This document shows, piece after piece, positions 44,197-52,817 of a DNA stretch of 64,000 nucleotides. This stretch comes from Rhodopseudomonas sp. (GTDB lineage Bacteria > Pseudomonadota > Alphaproteobacteria > Rhizobiales > Xanthobacteraceae). Every line of letters starts with the position of its first letter. Positions within the stretch are counted from its first letter, which is position 1. The stretch is from assembly GCF_013377015.1 (NCBI RefSeq), contig NZ_JACABA010000003.1:157510-221509 (forward strand). Direction: 5' to 3'. Position numbers and translations under genes: made by a program. A model generated the notes under the pieces. The model ran no database searches. It saw only the letters and a program-made list of their open reading frames with translations, and was not told where the DNA came from.

Positions 44197-45234
44197 ATGC
44201 AGCTCGGCATGATCGGCTTGGGACGAATGGGCGGTAACATTGTTCGCCGTCTCATGAGGAACGGCCATCATGCCGTGGCGTATGATCGCGATCCGAAGGC
44301 GGTCGACGCCCTCGCCGCCGAAGGCGCGGTCGGCGCCAGCGGGCTGGAAGATCTGGTCGCCAAGCTGACCGCACCGCGCACGGTTTGGGTGATGCTACCC
44401 GCGGGCAAGATCACCGAGACAACGATCGATGCGCTGGGCAAGCTGCTGTCGCCCGGCGACGTCATCATCGACGGCGGCAACACCTTCTGGCAGGACGACA
44501 TCCGCCGCGCCAAGGCGCTGAAGGAAAGCAAAATCCACTATGTCGACGTCGGCACCAGCGGCGGCGTCTGGGGCATCGATCGCGGCTATTGCATGATGAT
44601 CGGCGGCGACAAGGCGGTGGTCGACCGGCTCAATCCGATCTTCGCCACGCTGGCGCCCGGCATCGGCGAGATTCCGCGCACCCCGGGTCGCGACAGCCGT
44701 GATCCGCGCGTCGAACAGGGCTACATTCATTCCGGCCCGGTCGGCGCCGGCCACTTCGTCAAGATGGTGCACAACGGCATCGAGTACGGTTTGATGCAGG
44801 CCTATGCCGAGGGCTTCGACATTCTCAAGAACGCCAATATCGAGGCGCTGCCGAGCGAGCACCGGTTCGATCTCGATATCGCCGACATCGCTGAAGTGTG
44901 GCGACGCGGCAGCGTGATCCCGTCGTGGCTGCTCGACCTCACCGCCTCGGCGCTCGCTGACAATCACACGCTCGATGAGTATTCCGGCTTCGTCGAGGAT
45001 TCCGGCGAAGGCCGCTGGACCGTCAACGCCGCGATCGACGAGGCGGTGCCGGCCGAGGTGCTGACCGCGGCGCTGTTCGCCCGGTTCCGCTCGCGCCAGC
45101 AGCATACATTCGCTGAAAAGATCCTCTCGGCAATGCGCGCCGGCTTCGGCGGCCACAAGGAACCGCAACAGCATCCCGACGCCGCCAGGCAGGCCGCGCC
45201 CGAAATCCTGAAGCCCAAGGTGGATCGATCGTGA
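44197..45234 (+). CDS. gnd: 6-phosphogluconate dehydrogenase, decarboxylating
   Basis: 345 residues, the short (NAD-leaning, GndA/YqeC-type) form rather than the 470-residue enteric enzyme. Nucleotide motif [13 protein letters not shown], substrate loop [19 protein letters not shown], and catalytic Lys in [19 protein letters not shown]. Converts 6-phosphogluconate to ribulose-5-P and CO2. Its TGA overlaps the GTG of zwf (GTGA). Confidence 0.92.
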   Translation: MQLGMIGLGRMGGNIVRRLMRNGHHAVAYDRDPKAVDALAAEGAVGASGLEDLVAKLTAPRTVWVMLPAGKITETTIDALGKLLSPGDVIIDGGNTFWQDDIRRAKALKESKIHYVDVGTSGGVWGIDRGYCMMIGGDKAVVDRLNPIFATLAPGIGEIPRTPGRDSRDPRVEQGYIHSGPVGAGHFVKMVHNGIEYGLMQAYAEGFDILKNANIEALPSEHRFDLDIADIAEVWRRGSVIPSWLLDLTASALADNHTLDEYSGFVEDSGEGRWTVNAAIDEAVPAEVLTAALFARFRSRQQHTFAEKILSAMRAGFGGHKEPQQHPDAARQAAPEILKPKVDRS

Positions 45235-46745
45235 CCAGCCAGGACACCGACCCGATCCTTGCCGATGGTTGCGCCTTCGTGATTTTCGGCGTCACCGGCG
45301 ATCTCGCCCATCGTCTGGTGATTCCAGCGCTGTACAATCTCGCCGAAGCCAAGCTGCTGCCGGAGAAATTCTGCGTAGTCGGCATCACCCGCAAGGAAAT
45401 GTCGAGCGAGGATCTGCGCGCCAGCCTGATGCAGGGGTTGCGGCAATTCGCGACCCGGCCGGTTGACGACACTGTCGCCGACCGACTGTTGTATTGCGTG
45501 ACCGCGGTCAGCGCCGACCCTGGCGATCCGGACTCGTTCGATCGGCTGCGCGAGCGGCTGGAAAAGCTGGAGGCGGCGCGCGACACCGGCGGCAACCGGC
45601 TGTTCTACCTGGCGACGCCGCCCGACGGCTTCGCGCCGATCAGCGAACAACTCGGCCGCGCCGGACTGTTGCGCGAAGACGGCACGGCGTGGCGGCGGCT
45701 GGTGGTCGAAAAGCCGTTCGGCACCGATCTCGCCTCGGCCAAAGCGCTGAACGATCACCTGCTGCAGATCGTCAGCGAGCACGAGTTGTACCGGATCGAT
45801 CACTATCTCGGCAAGGAAACGGTGCAGAACATCCTGGTGCTGCGCTTCGCCAACGGCATGTTCGAACCGATCTGGAACCGCGATCACATCGATCACGTGC
45901 AGATCACCGTGGAAGAAAAGCTCGGCGTCGGTCACCGCGGCAGTTTCTACGACAAGACCGGCGCGCTACGCGACATGGTGCCGAACCATCTGTTCCAGCT
46001 GCTGTCGCTGGTGGCGATGGAACCGCCGGCGCATTTCAACGCCCACGCGGTGCGCTCGGCCAAGGCCGACGTGCTGGCGGCGATCCAGCTGCAGAGCGAA
46101 GCCGAGGCTCTGCACAATTCGGTGCGGGCGCAATACACCGCCGGCCGCGTCAACGAGACCGACATCGACGACTACCGCGACACCAAGGACGTCGCTCCTG
46201 ACAGCACCACCGAGACCTATGCGGCGCTGAAGCTGACCATCGACAATTGGCGCTGGGCCGGCGTGCCGTTCTATCTGCGCACCGGCAAGGCGCTCGGCGC
46301 CAAGCGCACCGAGGTGGCGATCAAGTTCAAGCAGGCGCCGTTCGCGATGTTTCGCTGCACCCCGATCCAGCAATTGTCGCAGAACTATCTGGTGATCGGG
46401 ATTGAACCGGTGGAAGGCATCTCGCTGCAATTCAATTCCAAGGTGCCGGGCCCCACTATCGCCATCGACGGCGTCGAGATGACCTTCAAGTACAAGGACT
46501 ATTTCCATGTCGCGCCGAGCAACGGCTATGAGACGCTTTTGCACGATTGCATGATCGGTGATAACATTCTCTTCCAGCGCGCCGATGGCGTCGAAGCTGG
46601 CTGGCGCGCCGTGCAGCCGTTCCTCGACGCCTGGAAAAAGGCCGGCGCCAAGGGTCTGCAAACCTATCGCGCAGGCAGCGAAGGCCCCGACGATGCCGAC
46701 ACCTTGCTGACGCGTGACGGCCGCAACTGGCGCGAACCGGGCTAG
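45231..46745 (+). CDS. zwf: glucose-6-phosphate 1-dehydrogenase
   Basis: 504 residues. [19 protein letters not shown] is the nucleotide-binding opening, [21 protein letters not shown] carries the active-site His, and C-terminal fingerprints ([24 protein letters not shown]) are complete. Oxidises glucose-6-P to 6-phosphogluconolactone. Starts with GTG overlapping the gnd stop, which fixes the start and couples translation. Confidence 0.95.
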   Translation: MTSQDTDPILADGCAFVIFGVTGDLAHRLVIPALYNLAEAKLLPEKFCVVGITRKEMSSEDLRASLMQGLRQFATRPVDDTVADRLLYCVTAVSADPGDPDSFDRLRERLEKLEAARDTGGNRLFYLATPPDGFAPISEQLGRAGLLREDGTAWRRLVVEKPFGTDLASAKALNDHLLQIVSEHELYRIDHYLGKETVQNILVLRFANGMFEPIWNRDHIDHVQITVEEKLGVGHRGSFYDKTGALRDMVPNHLFQLLSLVAMEPPAHFNAHAVRSAKADVLAAIQLQSEAEALHNSVRAQYTAGRVNETDIDDYRDTKDVAPDSTTETYAALKLTIDNWRWAGVPFYLRTGKALGAKRTEVAIKFKQAPFAMFRCTPIQQLSQNYLVIGIEPVEGISLQFNSKVPGPTIAIDGVEMTFKYKDYFHVAPSNGYETLLHDCMIGDNILFQRADGVEAGWRAVQPFLDAWKKAGAKGLQTYRAGSEGPDDADTLLTRDGRNWREPG

Positions 46746-46749
46746 ACCC

Positions 46750-47493
46750 ATGCTTGCAGGCGACCAGCGCAGTATCGTCGTCGCCACCGATCCGGAGGCG
46801 CTGGCGCGGCTTGCCGCGCAGCGGTTGATCGCGCGGATCGAATTGCGGCACGACCGCCCGGCGATCTGCCTGACCGGCGGCTCCGGCCCGCAGCGGCTGT
46901 ATCAATTGCTCGCAGGCGAATTCGAACACCGGATTCCCTGGGGCAAGGTCCACTGGTTCATCGGCGACGAGCGTTTCGTTGCGAGCGACGATCCGTTGAA
47001 CAACATGGCCATCGCGCGAAAATTGTTCCTCGACGGCCGGGCGCCCGCGGCCAATATCCATCCGATCGCGACCGAGGCCCCCTCCCCGGACGACGCCGCG
47101 CGGAGCTACGAGGCCGAGTTGAAAGCCTTCTACGGCGCGGATCGGTTCGACCCGGCGCGGCATCTGTTCGATCTGGTGCTGATGGGCATCGGCCCCGACG
47201 GCCACACCGCGTCGCTGTTTCCCAATGCTCCCGCGCTCGACGAGTGCGAGCGCTGGGTGGTCGGCGTCGCCACCGCCAATGTCGAGCCGTTCGTTCCCCG
47301 CGTCACGCTGACCTTGCCCGCGCTTGCCTCCTGCGAGGAGATGCTGTTTCTGCTCAGCGGCGACAGCAAGCGCGCGATTGCGACAAGGGTACTGGAAGGT
47401 GAGGATCTTCCCGCCGGGCGCGCGCGGTCGAGCGGCAAGACGGTCTGGCTGGTCGATCAGGCGGCGCTGCCCGAGTCGCTTCATGGCGGATGA
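46750..47493 (+). CDS. pgl: 6-phosphogluconolactonase
   Basis: 247 residues, DevB-type Pgl: CLTGGSGPQRLYQLLAGEF, VHWFIGDERFVASDDPLNNMAIARK and LVLMGIGPDGHTASLFPN are the three family motifs. Hydrolyses the Zwf product. ATG at 46750, 4 nt after the zwf stop. Ends 11 nt inside gntK. Confidence 0.93.
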   Translation: MLAGDQRSIVVATDPEALARLAAQRLIARIELRHDRPAICLTGGSGPQRLYQLLAGEFEHRIPWGKVHWFIGDERFVASDDPLNNMAIARKLFLDGRAPAANIHPIATEAPSPDDAARSYEAELKAFYGADRFDPARHLFDLVLMGIGPDGHTASLFPNAPALDECERWVVGVATANVEPFVPRVTLTLPALASCEEMLFLLSGDSKRAIATRVLEGEDLPAGRARSSGKTVWLVDQAALPESLHGG

Positions 47494-48022
47494 ACCCGGG
47501 CGCGCGCCCTGCGCGCTGATCGTGATGGGCGTCTCCGGCTCCGGCAAGAGCACGATCGCCGCGGCGCTGGCCGAACGGCTGCACTGGAGCTATGAGGACG
47601 GCGACCGGTTTCATCCGGCCAGCAATGTCGCGAAGATGAGCGCCGGCCATCCCCTCACCGACGACGACCGCTGGCCATGGCTGCGCGCGATCGCCGACGA
47701 GATCGACCGGGTCGCCGACGCCGACGGTCACGTGGTGATCGCCTGCTCGGCGCTGAAGCGCGCTTATCGCGAAATCCTGGTGCACGGCCGCGCCGACGTG
47801 CGGATCGTCTATCTCGACGGCAGTTATGAACTGATCGCGTCGCGGATGGCCGCGCGTCAAAATCACTTCATGCCGCCGGGATTGCTCGACAGCCAGTTCG
47901 CCGCGTTGCAGCCGCCCGGCGCCGACGAAAACCCTCTCGTCGTCGGCATCGACGCATCGGTCGACGCCATCGTCAGCGCCATCGTCGGCAAACTCGCGCC
48001 GGACCGCGTAACGCAAGGATGA
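47483..48022 (+). CDS. gntK: gluconokinase (thermoresistant type)
   Basis: 179 residues. P-loop GVSGSGKST (residues 16-24), DGDRFHPASNVAKMSAGHPLTDDDRWPWL and ACSALKRAYREIL are the gluconokinase fingerprints. Phosphorylates gluconate to 6-phosphogluconate, feeding the same intermediate as Pgl. Overlaps the pgl 3' end by 11 nt. Confidence 0.92.
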   Translation: MADEPGRAPCALIVMGVSGSGKSTIAAALAERLHWSYEDGDRFHPASNVAKMSAGHPLTDDDRWPWLRAIADEIDRVADADGHVVIACSALKRAYREILVHGRADVRIVYLDGSYELIASRMAARQNHFMPPGLLDSQFAALQPPGADENPLVVGIDASVDAIVSAIVGKLAPDRVTQG

Positions 48023-48029
48023 GCCTTCC

Positions 48030-48842
48030 ATGAGCCAGATCGCTCTCGTGATTTCCGACGTCGACGGCACGCTGGTTACATCGGCCAAGCAATTGACCGA
48101 CAATGCGCGTGCCGCGGTTGCCCGGCTGCACGCTGCCGGCATCGGCTTCACCATCACTAGCAGCCGGCCGACGGTCGGGATGCGGATGCTGATCGAGCCG
48201 CTCGGCATCACACTGCCGGTCGGGTCGTTCAACGGCAGCTCGATCGTCGATCCGGCGCTGAAGGTGCTCGAACAGCATCTGATCCCCGCGCCGGCGGTGC
48301 AGACCAGCCTGGCGCTGCTGGACCAATTCGGCGTCGACATCTGGCTGTTCAGCAATGACAACTGGTTCATCCGCCGAGACGACGGCAAATATGTGCCGCA
48401 CGAACGAGACACCATCCTGTTCGATCCGACCGTGGTGCAGGATTTTTCGCCGATGATTGCCACCGCCTGCAAAATCGTCGGCGCCAGCGCCGACGCCGCC
48501 TTGTTGGAGCGATGCGAGAAGGCGCTGCAGGCAGCGCTCGGCGACACGGCTTTGGCAATCCGGTCGCAGAGCTATTATCTCGACGTCACGCCACCGGGGC
48601 GGGACAAGGGCACCTTCGTGCGGGCGATGGCCAAGCGTCTGGACATCTCGACCGACGTGATCGCCACCATCGGCGACATGCAGAACGATCTGGCGATGTT
48701 TCGGACAAGCGGCTTGTCGATCGCGATGGGTAACGCCACCGACGACGTCAAACGTTGCGCCAGCCACGTCACGGGCAGCAACGAGGCCGAGGGCTTCGCC
48801 GGCGCGATCGATTTCATCCTTGAGCGCAATCGCACCGGCTGA
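48030..48842 (+). CDS. HAD superfamily phosphatase, Cof type
   Basis: 270 residues. HAD motif I SDVDGTLVT (residues 9-17), TSSRP motif II, IIB-type cap domain, then DKGTFVRAM and GDMQNDLAMF (motif IV). Cof-type phosphatases act on sugar phosphates, nucleotides or flavin phosphates. It is 7 nt after gntK, so cotranscribed with the pentose phosphate genes; a sugar-phosphate substrate is likely by context only. Confidence 0.85.
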   Translation: MSQIALVISDVDGTLVTSAKQLTDNARAAVARLHAAGIGFTITSSRPTVGMRMLIEPLGITLPVGSFNGSSIVDPALKVLEQHLIPAPAVQTSLALLDQFGVDIWLFSNDNWFIRRDDGKYVPHERDTILFDPTVVQDFSPMIATACKIVGASADAALLERCEKALQAALGDTALAIRSQSYYLDVTPPGRDKGTFVRAMAKRLDISTDVIATIGDMQNDLAMFRTSGLSIAMGNATDDVKRCASHVTGSNEAEGFAGAIDFILERNRTG

Positions 48843-48850
48843 CCGCGACG

Positions 48851-50653
48851 CTATTTCGACCGCTGGGCCGCCGGCTTGTCGGCGGGTTTGCTTGCCGCGT
48901 TGAGATTATGCGCGGTGTTGATCAAGGCGATATGGGTCAACGCCTGCGGGAAATTGCCGGTCTGCCGCTTGGCGTCGGGATCGTATTCCTCCGCCAGCAG
49001 GCCGATGTCGTTGGCGACCGCGGCGACCCGCTCGAACAGCGCCTTGGCCTTGTTGATCTCGCCCGCCAGCACGTAGGCATCGGCGAGCCAAAGGCTGCAG
49101 GCCAGGAACGCGCCTTCGATCGGCTGGGTCTCATTGGTGATTTCGCGCGGGTCGTGACGCAGCACGAAGCCGTCCCGCATCAAATGCCGTTCGATCGCGG
49201 CCAGCGTCCCCTGCACCCGCGGGTCCGACGCCGGCAAGAAACCCACCGACGGCAGCAGTAAGATGCTGGCATCCAGAATCTGCGCGCCGTAGGACTCGAC
49301 GAAGGAATTCTGCGCGACGTCAAAACCGTTGGCGCAGACGTCGCGATGAATTTCATCTCGCAGCGTCCGCCAGCGCTCCAGCGGCGCTTCGAGGCCAAAC
49401 CGCTCGGCGCTCTTGATGCCGCGGTCGAACGCGACCCAGGTCATTACCTTGGACGAGACGTAGTGCCTGCCTGGGCCGCGGCGCTCCCAGATGCCGCTGT
49501 CCGGCTTCTGCCAGATCCCGGCAAGGTGCTCGATCACCTTGCGTTCCAACGACCATGACTCGCCGTCGAGCATCAGATCGGCCATCCGCCATTGATGAAA
49601 CGCATCAATCAATTCGCCATAGACGTCGAGCTGCAACTGCACGTGAGCCGCATTGCCGATCCGAACCGGCTGCGCGCCCTCGTAACCCGGCAACCAGTCC
49701 GCCTGCCATTCCAGCAGCCGGCGCTCGCCCATGATGCCGTACATGATCTGCATGTTGGCTGGCGCGCCGGCGACCGCGCGCAGCAGCCAGTCGTGCCAGG
49801 CGGTGGCTTCCTCGGTATAGCCGGAATCGATCAGCGCCAGCAGCGTGAAGGTGGCGTCGCGCAGCCAGCAATAGCGGTAGTCCCAATTGCGCGCGCCGCC
49901 GAGCTTTTCCGGCAGCGACGTGGTCGGCGCCGCGACGATGCCACCGGACGGCGCGAAGGTCAGCGCCTTCAGGGTGATCAGCGAGCGCATCACCAGATCG
50001 CTGTACTCGCCCTTGTAAGTACAGCGCCCGGACCATTCGGCCCAAAACGCCTCGGTATCGCGCAGCGCCTGCTCCGGATCGATCGCGGTGGGCACCGCCA
50101 GATGCGACGCCGCGTAGCTCAGCACGAACGGCACGGTGTCGCCGACGCCGACCGAAAACTCCGCCACCGTGGTGAGGTCTTGACCGCGGGTTTCGACCGC
50201 CGTGCGCAGCACCGTCATGTCCGCACCGCAGATCGCCAGCAGCGCGCCGTCTTCGGTCCGCTTCACCCAAGGGATGCTGGCGCCGAAGCCGAAGCGGATC
50301 ACCAGCTCCATCCGCAACGTCACCCGACCGCGCTCGCCGCGCACGATCCTGACGACGTCCGACACCTTGCCGCGCGGCGGCATGAAGTCGGTCAGGGTGA
50401 CGGCGCCGTCGGCGGTCTCGAACCTGGTTTCCAGGATCAGCGAATCGCCGCGATAGCGGCGCGAACACGCCGTGATCGGACCGGCCGGGACGATCTGCCA
50501 GCGGCCGTGTTCCGGCGTGCCGAGCAACGCTGCGAAGCAGGCGTCGGAATCGAACGACGGCCAGCACAGCCAGTCGATCGAGCCGTCGCGGCCGACCAGG
50601 GCTGCGGTCTCGCAATCGCCGATCAGGCCGTAATCTTCAATCCTGCTGGGCAA
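48851..50653 (-). CDS. glycoside hydrolase family 15 (glucoamylase or trehalase)
   Basis: 600 residues, no signal peptide, so intracellular. N-terminal beta-sandwich starting MPSRIEDYGLIGDCETAALVGRDGSIDWLCWPSFDSDA and an (alpha/alpha)6 barrel with GARNWDYRYCWLRDATFTLLAL and the late EEYDPDAKRQTGNFPQALTH carrying the second acid. GH15 of this bacterial type can be glucoamylase or trehalase; trehalose is plausible given the neighbours. Overlaps the malQ stop by 17 nt, so it is read from the malQ promoter. Confidence 0.88.
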   Translation of the reverse strand: MPSRIEDYGLIGDCETAALVGRDGSIDWLCWPSFDSDACFAALLGTPEHGRWQIVPAGPITACSRRYRGDSLILETRFETADGAVTLTDFMPPRGKVSDVVRIVRGERGRVTLRMELVIRFGFGASIPWVKRTEDGALLAICGADMTVLRTAVETRGQDLTTVAEFSVGVGDTVPFVLSYAASHLAVPTAIDPEQALRDTEAFWAEWSGRCTYKGEYSDLVMRSLITLKALTFAPSGGIVAAPTTSLPEKLGGARNWDYRYCWLRDATFTLLALIDSGYTEEATAWHDWLLRAVAGAPANMQIMYGIMGERRLLEWQADWLPGYEGAQPVRIGNAAHVQLQLDVYGELIDAFHQWRMADLMLDGESWSLERKVIEHLAGIWQKPDSGIWERRGPGRHYVSSKVMTWVAFDRGIKSAERFGLEAPLERWRTLRDEIHRDVCANGFDVAQNSFVESYGAQILDASILLLPSVGFLPASDPRVQGTLAAIERHLMRDGFVLRHDPREITNETQPIEGAFLACSLWLADAYVLAGEINKAKALFERVAAVANDIGLLAEEYDPDAKRQTGNFPQALTHIALINTAHNLNAASKPADKPAAQRSK

Positions 50654-52613
50654 CGCTTCGCACCTTGCCGCGGCCCGCAGTCGCCGCCTGCAATGCCGGG
50701 CGGTCGATCGCCGCCGCGATCTCGTCGATTGCCAGCGGCAGCCGGCGGCGCCAGTTCGGGTGCTCGTTGACGGTGCCCGGAATGTTGGGCTGATCGGTCA
50801 GGCCGAGCAGATCTTCCAGCGCGACCGCGAGCAGGCGCGACCGGGTCCGCGCCAGGAACGTCACCACCCCATAGAAATCGTCGCGAGCGATGCCGTGAAA
50901 GCGCAACGCGTGCCCGAGCATGGTCAGCGCATGACCGCGTGCGTCGTCGCTTTCGCCGGGGTCCATCCCGATTCCGCGCTTGAAATGCAGATCGGCGAAG
51001 CTGTGCCAGCCCGCATAGGTCGCCAGATCGTGGGTGTTGAAAGTCACCAACGCCTCCGGCAAATAGTGATCGACGCCGAAGAACCAGCCTTCGTGAAAAT
51101 GGCGCTCGAACATCATCACCCGATACGACCAGATCCCCCACGCCGCGAGCTGCTCGCGAAATCCGTCGGGCACGGTGCCGAGATCCTCGCCGATCACCAC
51201 GCAGCGATTGGCGACGCTTTCCTGCGCGGCGATCGCCAGCAACGCTTCGAACGGCATTTTCACATAGACGCCGTGGTCCGCGGCGAATCCTGACGGGACA
51301 AGATAAAGCCGGTTGAGGCCGAGCACGTGGTCGAGCCGGATCGCGCCGGCGTAGCGCATCGCCGCGCGCAGCATCTGGCGATACGGCTCGAACGATGTGA
51401 CCTCGAGCCCCGCCGCGTTGAACCCGGCAAGACCCCAGTTCTGGCCGGCGGAATTGAGCTGATCGGGTGGCGCGCCGACCGACAGATGCCGGGAAATCGC
51501 CACCTGCTCGTTCCAGGCGTCGAAGCCGTCGCTCTGTACGCCGACCGCGACGTCGAGATAGAGACCGACTTTCATGCCGAGGCCGGCCGCGCGCTCGTGA
51601 CAATTTCGCAACTGATCGTCGGCGCACCACTGCACGAATTCGACGAACTCGATGTCTTCCGCGTCGGGTCCCTCGCGCAATTGCGCGCATCGCGCGTCGT
51701 CCGGATGCTGCAGGTCATCCGGCCATTCCCACCACGGCCGGGCCAATCTGTGCCGCAGCGCCTCGAAACAGGCGAAGCGGGACAACAGCGGCGCGCGTTG
51801 GCGACGAAATTCGTCGAATGCCGCACGTCGCCTCGGTTGTGGATTGCGGCGGAAATTTTCGAATGCCAGCCGCAGCGCCGGCCATTTGGCATCGGCGACG
51901 GCGGTGTAGTCGATCGTGTCGCCGAAGCCGAGGCTCGATCGTTCGGCCCGGCCCGCGGCCACATCCGGCGTCGAATACTCCGGCAGCTTTTCCACGTCGA
52001 TGTAGAGCGGATTGAGAAACAATCGGCTGTTCGGCGAATATGGGCTGCAATCCGATGGCCGGTCGTCGAACAGCGCGTGCAACGGATTGAGCCCGACCCC
52101 GTCGGCGCCGAGATCCGCCGCCAGTTCGATCAGCCGCTCCAGATCGGTGAAATCGCCGACCCCCCAGTTGCGCGGCGATCGCACGCCATAGAGCTGCACC
52201 GCCAGAATCCACGATCGATCGAAATCGCCGCCAAAGGCCCTTGGCGGCGCGACGATCAGCGGGACGTCTTCGCTGATACCTGACGCATCCGTCAGATCGA
52301 GATGGTAGCTGCCGATCGACAGCGTCGAAGGCCACGTCACCGTCCGCTGTTCGGCGCTGCCTTGCGCGACGATCTCGACGCCGGCGCGGATCTTCCATTG
52401 TAACGGAAATGCGACAGCGTCGGTCAATTCGGATTGGCCGTGTTCGCCAAGTCGCACGACGACCACGTGATCCAGAAACCGGTGCGGAGCACGCACCGGC
52501 ATGGCATCGATGATCAATTTCAGTGCTGCGGCGTCGGTGACGTGTCGTTGACCCTGACCATCGAAAAATTCGGTCTGAATCCCGAGTTCGGTCGCTTTTT
52601 CATATAGGTTCAT
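50637..52613 (-). CDS. malQ: 4-alpha-glucanotransferase (amylomaltase)
   Basis: 658 residues, GH77. WILAVQLYGVRSPRNWGVGDFTDLERL is the conserved entry; catalytic Asp in GAIRLDHVLGL, Glu in VIGEDLGTVP and Asp in VTFNTHDLATYAGW. Moves glucan segments between chains and releases glucose, processing maltodextrin from GlgX or GlgE products. Start MNLYEKATELGI at 52613. The gene has an EcfG-type promoter match 73 nt upstream and is divergent from glgE. Confidence 0.92.
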   Translation of the reverse strand: MNLYEKATELGIQTEFFDGQGQRHVTDAAALKLIIDAMPVRAPHRFLDHVVVVRLGEHGQSELTDAVAFPLQWKIRAGVEIVAQGSAEQRTVTWPSTLSIGSYHLDLTDASGISEDVPLIVAPPRAFGGDFDRSWILAVQLYGVRSPRNWGVGDFTDLERLIELAADLGADGVGLNPLHALFDDRPSDCSPYSPNSRLFLNPLYIDVEKLPEYSTPDVAAGRAERSSLGFGDTIDYTAVADAKWPALRLAFENFRRNPQPRRRAAFDEFRRQRAPLLSRFACFEALRHRLARPWWEWPDDLQHPDDARCAQLREGPDAEDIEFVEFVQWCADDQLRNCHERAAGLGMKVGLYLDVAVGVQSDGFDAWNEQVAISRHLSVGAPPDQLNSAGQNWGLAGFNAAGLEVTSFEPYRQMLRAAMRYAGAIRLDHVLGLNRLYLVPSGFAADHGVYVKMPFEALLAIAAQESVANRCVVIGEDLGTVPDGFREQLAAWGIWSYRVMMFERHFHEGWFFGVDHYLPEALVTFNTHDLATYAGWHSFADLHFKRGIGMDPGESDDARGHALTMLGHALRFHGIARDDFYGVVTFLARTRSRLLAVALEDLLGLTDQPNIPGTVNEHPNWRRRLPLAIDEIAAAIDRPALQAATAGRGKVRSVAQQD

Positions 52614-52685
52614 TCGGCACGCTGTTTGCACGCAACGCTGGGGGACGCCGCGAATCCACGATTTGTAAGCAGGATAGTCGTCTCC

Positions 52686-52710
52686 AACGCGATTGCGTAG
52701 GGTGTGTTCC
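52686..52710 (-). promoter_or_regulatory. EcfG-type (general stress sigma) promoter candidate for malQ
   Basis: On the minus strand GGAAC (52710-52706), 16-nt spacer, CGTT (52689-52686): exact GGAAC-N16-CGTT. It is correctly placed 73 nt upstream of malQ in the 204-nt region shared with glgE. No equal match was found pointing at glgE. Confidence 0.7.
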
Positions 52711-52817
52711 GGGAACTATGCCGTTCCAGCGGCTTTGTATATGTCCAGACGTTCGCTTATCGGATTCCACAGAGGTTACGGATTCCAGAAATGGGACGGT
52801 TGTCCTAGTCCGCTAGC

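Noticed and set aside
49592-50770. 392-codon rightward open frame
   Set aside because: Antisense to the GH15 gene, which has a complete catalytic domain.
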